Shown piece by piece: positions 59,561 to 64,000 of a stretch of DNA of 64,000 nucleotides. This DNA comes from Pieris napi. Taxonomy: Eukaryota; Arthropoda; Insecta; Lepidoptera; Pieridae. The translations under genes and the position numbers were made by a program. Under the pieces are notes generated by a model. That model saw only the letters and a list, made by a program, of their open reading frames with translations, did not search any database and had not been told where the DNA came from. Position 1 is the stretch's first letter, and every line of letters begins with the position of its first letter. The DNA lies in assembly GCF_905475465.1 (NCBI RefSeq), contig NC_062250.1, positions 7,896,501-7,960,500 of the forward strand, written 5' to 3'.

Positions 59561-62500
59561 CTATAGGTATAAGAGAGCTGATGGCGTCCTCATAGGAATA
59601 AGTCTAGTCTCTCCGTTCTCTTTCTTTATAACCCAATACTCCCTGCCATTGATGAACTTCTTTTTCGCTTGCCCTATGGTTTTTCCAAACAAACATTCGT
59701 ATGGCGGCGGACGGCTGCCATCAAATATAGCTGGTTCTATCTTTTTTGGTATCTTTTGACGGAACCTTGCATGTATGGTATCATTTTTGGGATGAATGTA
59801 GCGTTTTAGGGATATCTAGAAATACGCAAATATGTTTAATAAGCGTTATTATTTCGCCGTGGTTATAGACTTATAAATAACAGTAACACCCTAAAAATTG
59901 TTTATTGCGTTTGAGCTGTAGGCCCCTTCGATTTCCTGGGATTATTAGTTAAAAGCGCCCATTAGTAGCAAAAAAAGCAAAATGAATATCATACTTGTAA
60001 TATTTGTGTTAAGTATGATGAGAGCTGCGGCGAGAGAACGTTGAGGTATTTGCTACCGTGGCTAATAAATGGTCCACCAAATCACATATTAGATTGCCTA
60101 ACGCCAACCAATATAAACAGCAAACTAAAAAACTACTTTTATATGCATTTGTCGCGCTCCTAAACAAGATTGTTATGGTTACATGAATATAAACCACAGC
60201 GGTTTGCTAATGTAACTTGTTATGATTGTATTATATTTTTTTGTAAAATAAAGAAATTTAAAAAAAAAAAAAAAAAAAAGCTGGAAGAGGGTCGCCAGAA
60301 CAGAACATTGGACTTGGCTTATAACCGTAAAGGGACTTTATGATTATGAATATTGAATTACATCCCTATTTCACAAAAAAAATGGGAACAAAATAATGTA
60401 GACAATAATTATAAATGTAAGATAAAAACATAATTGGTACCATATTGCATTGCGCAGTGTTAATTTGGCTTTAGTGCATTCAGGACACATTTCAAGATTT
60501 GCTCAATTAGGTTCATAAAACAGTAAACTTACTTCTGCAAGGAAGACACTAACAGCAGCAGCTAATCCCGTAATCATAATGTAATATGTCATCAGGAGAT
60601 CCGTGTTTCTCAACTGCCTGTCTTTTGATTGTAAGTCCAGAGGGCAGATCTTAGTGTCGGGTAAGTAACGCAGAGAGAGGTGCGAAAGAATTCCCGAACG
60701 TATTACGCGCTTTATACTGAAAAATTTATTTATTGCATATGTTGGTGAGCAACTTCGTCTGACTAGAGTTAATGAGAATAATTATAAAACTTTATTCATG
60801 ACAGAAATATGGATGAGTCAAAATAGGCAGGCATAGCACAATCTTCTTCCAAATACAATGGAAATTAATTATACTTACACCGGATTAAACAGCGATTTCA
60901 ATTTCGACTTATGTTGGTATGCAAACGCTCTCCTTTTGGTCATGAATACACCAGGTGCAACTACGTACGTACATCTTTCAGCTTCGGGTACGCCCAGCCT
61001 GGTTTTTTGTAAATATTCGTTATACATAAGATATTGTAGAGAAACGCTTGGTTGGACCAACACCGCTCCTTCGGATACGTAAGGAAGCAACGAGGGCATA
61101 TCATTCACTGGCAGAAAACTACCTCGTCCGGTCGCAACTGTTTTTAGTAGGAAATGAACTTCTTCATCCGGCTGAAAGAATAGAAATAATTGTAAAGTTT
61201 TTCTTATATCTCTTCGCAGTATAGTGGATGGTCGTCGCAGTCTACTCGCACCCAATGTTGATAGATTCTTGCCTTCAAGCATCGCGAGGTGACGAGAGCG
61301 AATTTCCTCCCGGATACACACACTCCAGCCCGCATAGGAGAGGAAGAAGGTGTCGCCCGGAGTGGAAATTTAGGTCTTGATTAGAAAGAACAAGGCCGCC
61401 TTGCTGGCCGGCCGGCCGATGAACAGAATGGAGATTAGAGTTAAGCCCCTAATGTTGCAGAAGTCCACAGAAAAAGGGTTGTGCAATGTGACGCCTGCTC
61501 TTTGCCCCGATGTCGATGAGATGATAAAGGACTTAGTAAATTAGTGGCCGGCATCCACCAACATGTATGTGTGGGTAGTGGACGCGCGGGAGGGGCTCCC
61601 ACTTCGATGGCAAATGGTACGTACCCTGGGGTAATTCCTTTTTTTTTTGCACTTTCATCTGATTTTTCCTAAATGTGGGGGGATAAAAGGGAGGGGAAAG
61701 ATAGAAAGGTAGGGGCCGTTCCCCTCACGAAACCGCACCGCCGTTTTTCTGTGAAACAGTGGTATTTTCCTGTCGTGCCTGCCCATTTGGCTGAGGCCCG
61801 AAGGCAACAGCATCGCACTCCTACTCTAAAGTCGAGTATTTAAAAAACAGAATAATACAACTAATTTGTAATAAAAACAGTAACAATGATTCTATTATTC
61901 TTACGTTTTTGACAGCATTTTCTACGGGGCCACCTTCTGTAGCAATCCATCGATAGTTTTTGTTATATAAATCCTGAACTGTTTCTATTTCCAAAGTGAA
62001 TTTCGATAAGGTCAAAAAAGCGGTCAAATTCGCTGTATAGAATGCTGATAATAAAATTATAAACAGCCACCATGTCGCAAATAAAACGCGGGTTGAGTCT
62101 GTAATAAATGTTTTATTATGTAAAATATGTATGCTTCAACATTCTACTCTCAATACCTAGGTTATGAGTTCGAATCACTGCTTTTTGCGAATTAAATTTA
62201 ATGTTACTTTTTAAAATTTTATGTCTCCGCGAAAAGAGTGGAAATAAATTATTACGTTCTAGACATTCGTCAAAATGTGCCATGGTAATGTGCGGTTACT
62301 GTGTCGTCCGTAATTATGAACAGTGAAACAATCGTAAAACGCTTTACGTCTAATTAGATAAATTACTGTAATGTACATTTAGTTATTCTCAAACTATTTA
62401 CACTAACACATAACAACTATGTTAAAATCAAATGGGAAACAAAATATCATTTTGATATGTGTAGTGTACTTAGTATCCTAGTAATAATAGCATTACCTTA

Positions 62501-63772
62501 TTTTATTTCTCCTGAAAAAAAATTATTTTGCTTTCCCCCGGGGAAAGCGATATTTACGATCTATCATATTCTAATAATAGTAATAATATTTCGTAATACA
62601 AGAATACGATTTTGTAATCTTGCCCGATCCAATACTATGAAATTATTTTATAGATAATATCGCTGTAAGGATTACGATATAAACATAATATTACGAATGC
62701 AATAATAAATGATCAAGAACGTATAACCTGTGTTTTCCTTATTTTCTACTTAAGTGTTTTACTGTTAAAGCCTACTACTTGATGTAAAAATATTATATGC
62801 CATCAAAAAAATAACTTGTAAAAAAAAACCAAGTCTCGCAACGCAGTTCTTCTACCGTAAAAAGGTGTGACATTATAATAAAACCGAAAACGAACAAAAG
62901 TTAGAACCTTCTTTCTTACCATGCCATAGCCACGAATATGACGATAAATAACATGTATGACCAAAAAGGTTTCTATTTATTATTGCTCTCAAAGAATAGC
63001 AAGACTTACTTGCAGAAGGAGACAACGATGTACCCTGCTTAATAAAAGCTCCATACACAAACCAAAAGCTCGGAAATAGGCGTATATAATCCTCTTCTTC
63101 TGGCATTAACTTACTACGAAGCTTCGTTAGCAGTGTCAGGCATGGTCCATATATTATAACTGCTGCCAGGGTTAATATCCTAAATAAAACTATGTATATG
63201 TATTACTATAGAAAAATTAAACGATGAAACCTCTGCGTCTGTGGCTTTTGTTTTTCTTCTAGAACAGTTATTTTAACATTTTTATGATGGCCTTATCTTT
63301 CGTAAGCTACTTAACCAAAACCAGGACTTTAATTAAGGTAGAAGAAATATCTTTTGTATTGTATAATTAGGTATAAAGAATCACATGTAAAACTTTAATA
63401 TTATATAATTGCAATATTATAACACTTTAATCGCCTGATGTATTTATAGTAGGTACTCAAAAGATTTTACTTACGGCGGGAAGCGAAGAACTACATGGAG
63501 ATTACCTAAAAATCTTCTAAAACTATTGATTCTGCATTTAATCTGTTGTGTAATTTAAAAGCTTGAAATGAGAGGATTATTAATTATATAAAGATTTACT
63601 TCCCTTACCAAACATTTTGGTCAAAAGGTGCAAGAAGTCCAGTACCAACCGCCGACTCCTTTGGGCGTTTTAGCATCATCATCCAGTTACACTCATCAAT
63701 TACCGTTGAGAATGTTACAAATTGATCTGTGTTCTTCATAATTGGAATAAATGCCGCTGCCAGATCAATACG
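59561..63772 (-). CDS. Ir93a: Ionotropic receptor, IR93a-like, C-terminal part
   Basis: Six exons read on the minus strand: 63609-63772, 63010-63179, 61905-62098, 60879-61171, 60533-60716 and 59561-59815 (stop TAG). All have GT-AG borders and continuous phase, giving 419 residues; earlier exons lie beyond the window. In order they encode the end of S1 (RIDLAAAFIPIMKNTDQF), membrane segment M1 (ILTLAAVIIYGPCLTLL), a pore region with YGAFIKQGTSLSP, M2/M3 with LFATWWLFIILLSAFYTANL and TAFLTLSKFTL, the S2 lobe, the last helix (MTYYIMITGLAAAVSVFLAE) and an 85-residue basic cytoplasmic tail. The S2 end, with SGIL...YLP, ICPLDL and RQLRNTDLLMTYYIM, best fits IR93a as I remember that family. IR93a is a co-receptor for temperature and humidity sensing in sensory neurons. 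IR21a or another conserved IR is the alternative. Confidence 0.86.
60185..60280 (+). mobile_element. Poly(A)-tailed retroposed 3' end
   Basis: Within the last intron of the IR93a-like gene, antisense to it, TTTTTTTGTAAAATAAAGAA is followed by a run of about 20 A at 60260-60279. An AATAAA shortly before an encoded A-tract is the mark of reverse-transcribed RNA. The source is either a LINE or a host transcript; the 5' limit is unclear. Confidence 0.55.
61230..61815. mobile_element. GC-rich insertion in IR93a-like intron
   Basis: This block is much richer in G and C than the rest of the window. It contains GCTGGCCGGCCGGCCGATGA, GTAGTGGACGCGCGGGAGGG, GATAAAAGGGAGGGGAAAG, TCACGAAACCGCACCGCCGT and TTTGGCTGAGGCCCGAAGGC. 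On the minus strand a frame upstream of the 60879-61171 exon reads EEIRSRHLAMLEGKNLSTLG, which belongs to the insertion and not to the receptor, because the splice acceptor at 61172-61173 excludes it. Probably an R1/SINE-type retroelement fragment. Confidence 0.5.
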
Positions 63773-64000
63773 CTGTGGACATCGTTTTTATTTTAAAATG
63801 TTAACCATGCTGTTGGCTTCTTTACCAGCAGGCCTACTCTGTATAACATAACCCATTCACACAATATATATAACAATCCCTAAAAACTGAATTTCATTTC
63901 CGTTTCTTCAAAATCTGTGTGTTTGTGACACTTCTTGGGGTTAAAGATTGCGCCTTTTTGAGCTTAAAACTCGCTACTCCTCTCTTCGATGACACTCTCC
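63773..64000. other. Window edge: probably intron of the IR93a-like gene
   Basis: Upstream of the acceptor at 63773-63774 I find no further exon. The only open minus-strand run at the very edge (about 63969-64000) stops quickly and has no IR-like residues. The next 5' exon should lie beyond base 64000. Confidence 0.5.

Noticed and set aside
60858..61082. 74-codon plus-strand frame
   Set aside because: It is the antisense shadow of the IR93a-like exon at 60879-61171.
61172..61321. N-terminal extension of the 148-codon frame containing the receptor exon
   Set aside because: A TTTCAG acceptor lies exactly at the start of receptor homology, and the upstream peptide belongs to the GC-rich insertion.
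1..64000. CRISPR arrays, bacterial operons or a prophage-like system
   Set aside because: No direct-repeat/spacer array, no ribosome-binding-site-led gene clusters, and clear spliced insect genes throughout.

Overview
The window is AT-rich nuclear DNA from an insect, almost certainly a moth or butterfly. Its genes have short GT-AG introns, and its intergenic space is full of repeats typical of Lepidoptera: tRNA-derived SINEs, Jockey/CR1-type LINE 3' ends, hAT and PIF/Harbinger MITEs, and long foldback elements. There are no operons, rRNAs, convincing free-standing tRNAs or CRISPR arrays. Most short open frames in the window are chance or repeat-derived.

Four protein genes are well supported; I assembled the exons of three by hand from splice sites and reading phase. 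(1) A 3-exon sugar/trehalose-transporter-like MFS gene on the minus strand (25506-28428, 472 aa). (2) A 5-exon secreted chymotrypsin-fold serine protease on the plus strand (31990-36010, 258 aa, complete catalytic triad). (3) A single-exon secreted 189-aa protein with a duplicated 13-residue cysteine motif (52712-53281, plus). (4) The C-terminal 419 residues of an ionotropic receptor, best matched to IR93a (59561-63772, minus; the 5' part lies beyond the window). A fifth, weaker gene is a two-exon 78-aa helix-turn-helix protein on the minus strand (17166-17604). It looks like a truncated transposase-type gene.

Layout: 1-7348 is a decayed pogo/Tigger-like element interrupted by a foldback MITE, followed by two apparently identical 3.3-kb tandem copies whose boundary lies in the loop of that MITE. 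7349-25505 is mostly repeats and anonymous AT-rich DNA plus the small HTH gene. 25506-37568 is the gene-dense part: transporter, then protease with every large intron carrying a repeat, then two PIF/Harbinger deletion derivatives only 14 bp apart. 37569-52673 and 53322-59035 are repeat-rich intergenic DNA. 59036 to the end is the IR93a-like gene with retroelement material in its introns.

The four genes do not form a pathway; they are ordinary, independently transcribed insect genes. The most distinctive material is structural: the recent-looking tandem duplication, the foldback family with C(A/T)G flanks and an inverted loop in one copy, a hAT MITE that inflated a roughly 76-bp protease intron, and the paired Harbinger elements abutting the protease 3' end. 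I did not find a convincing new multi-gene system.
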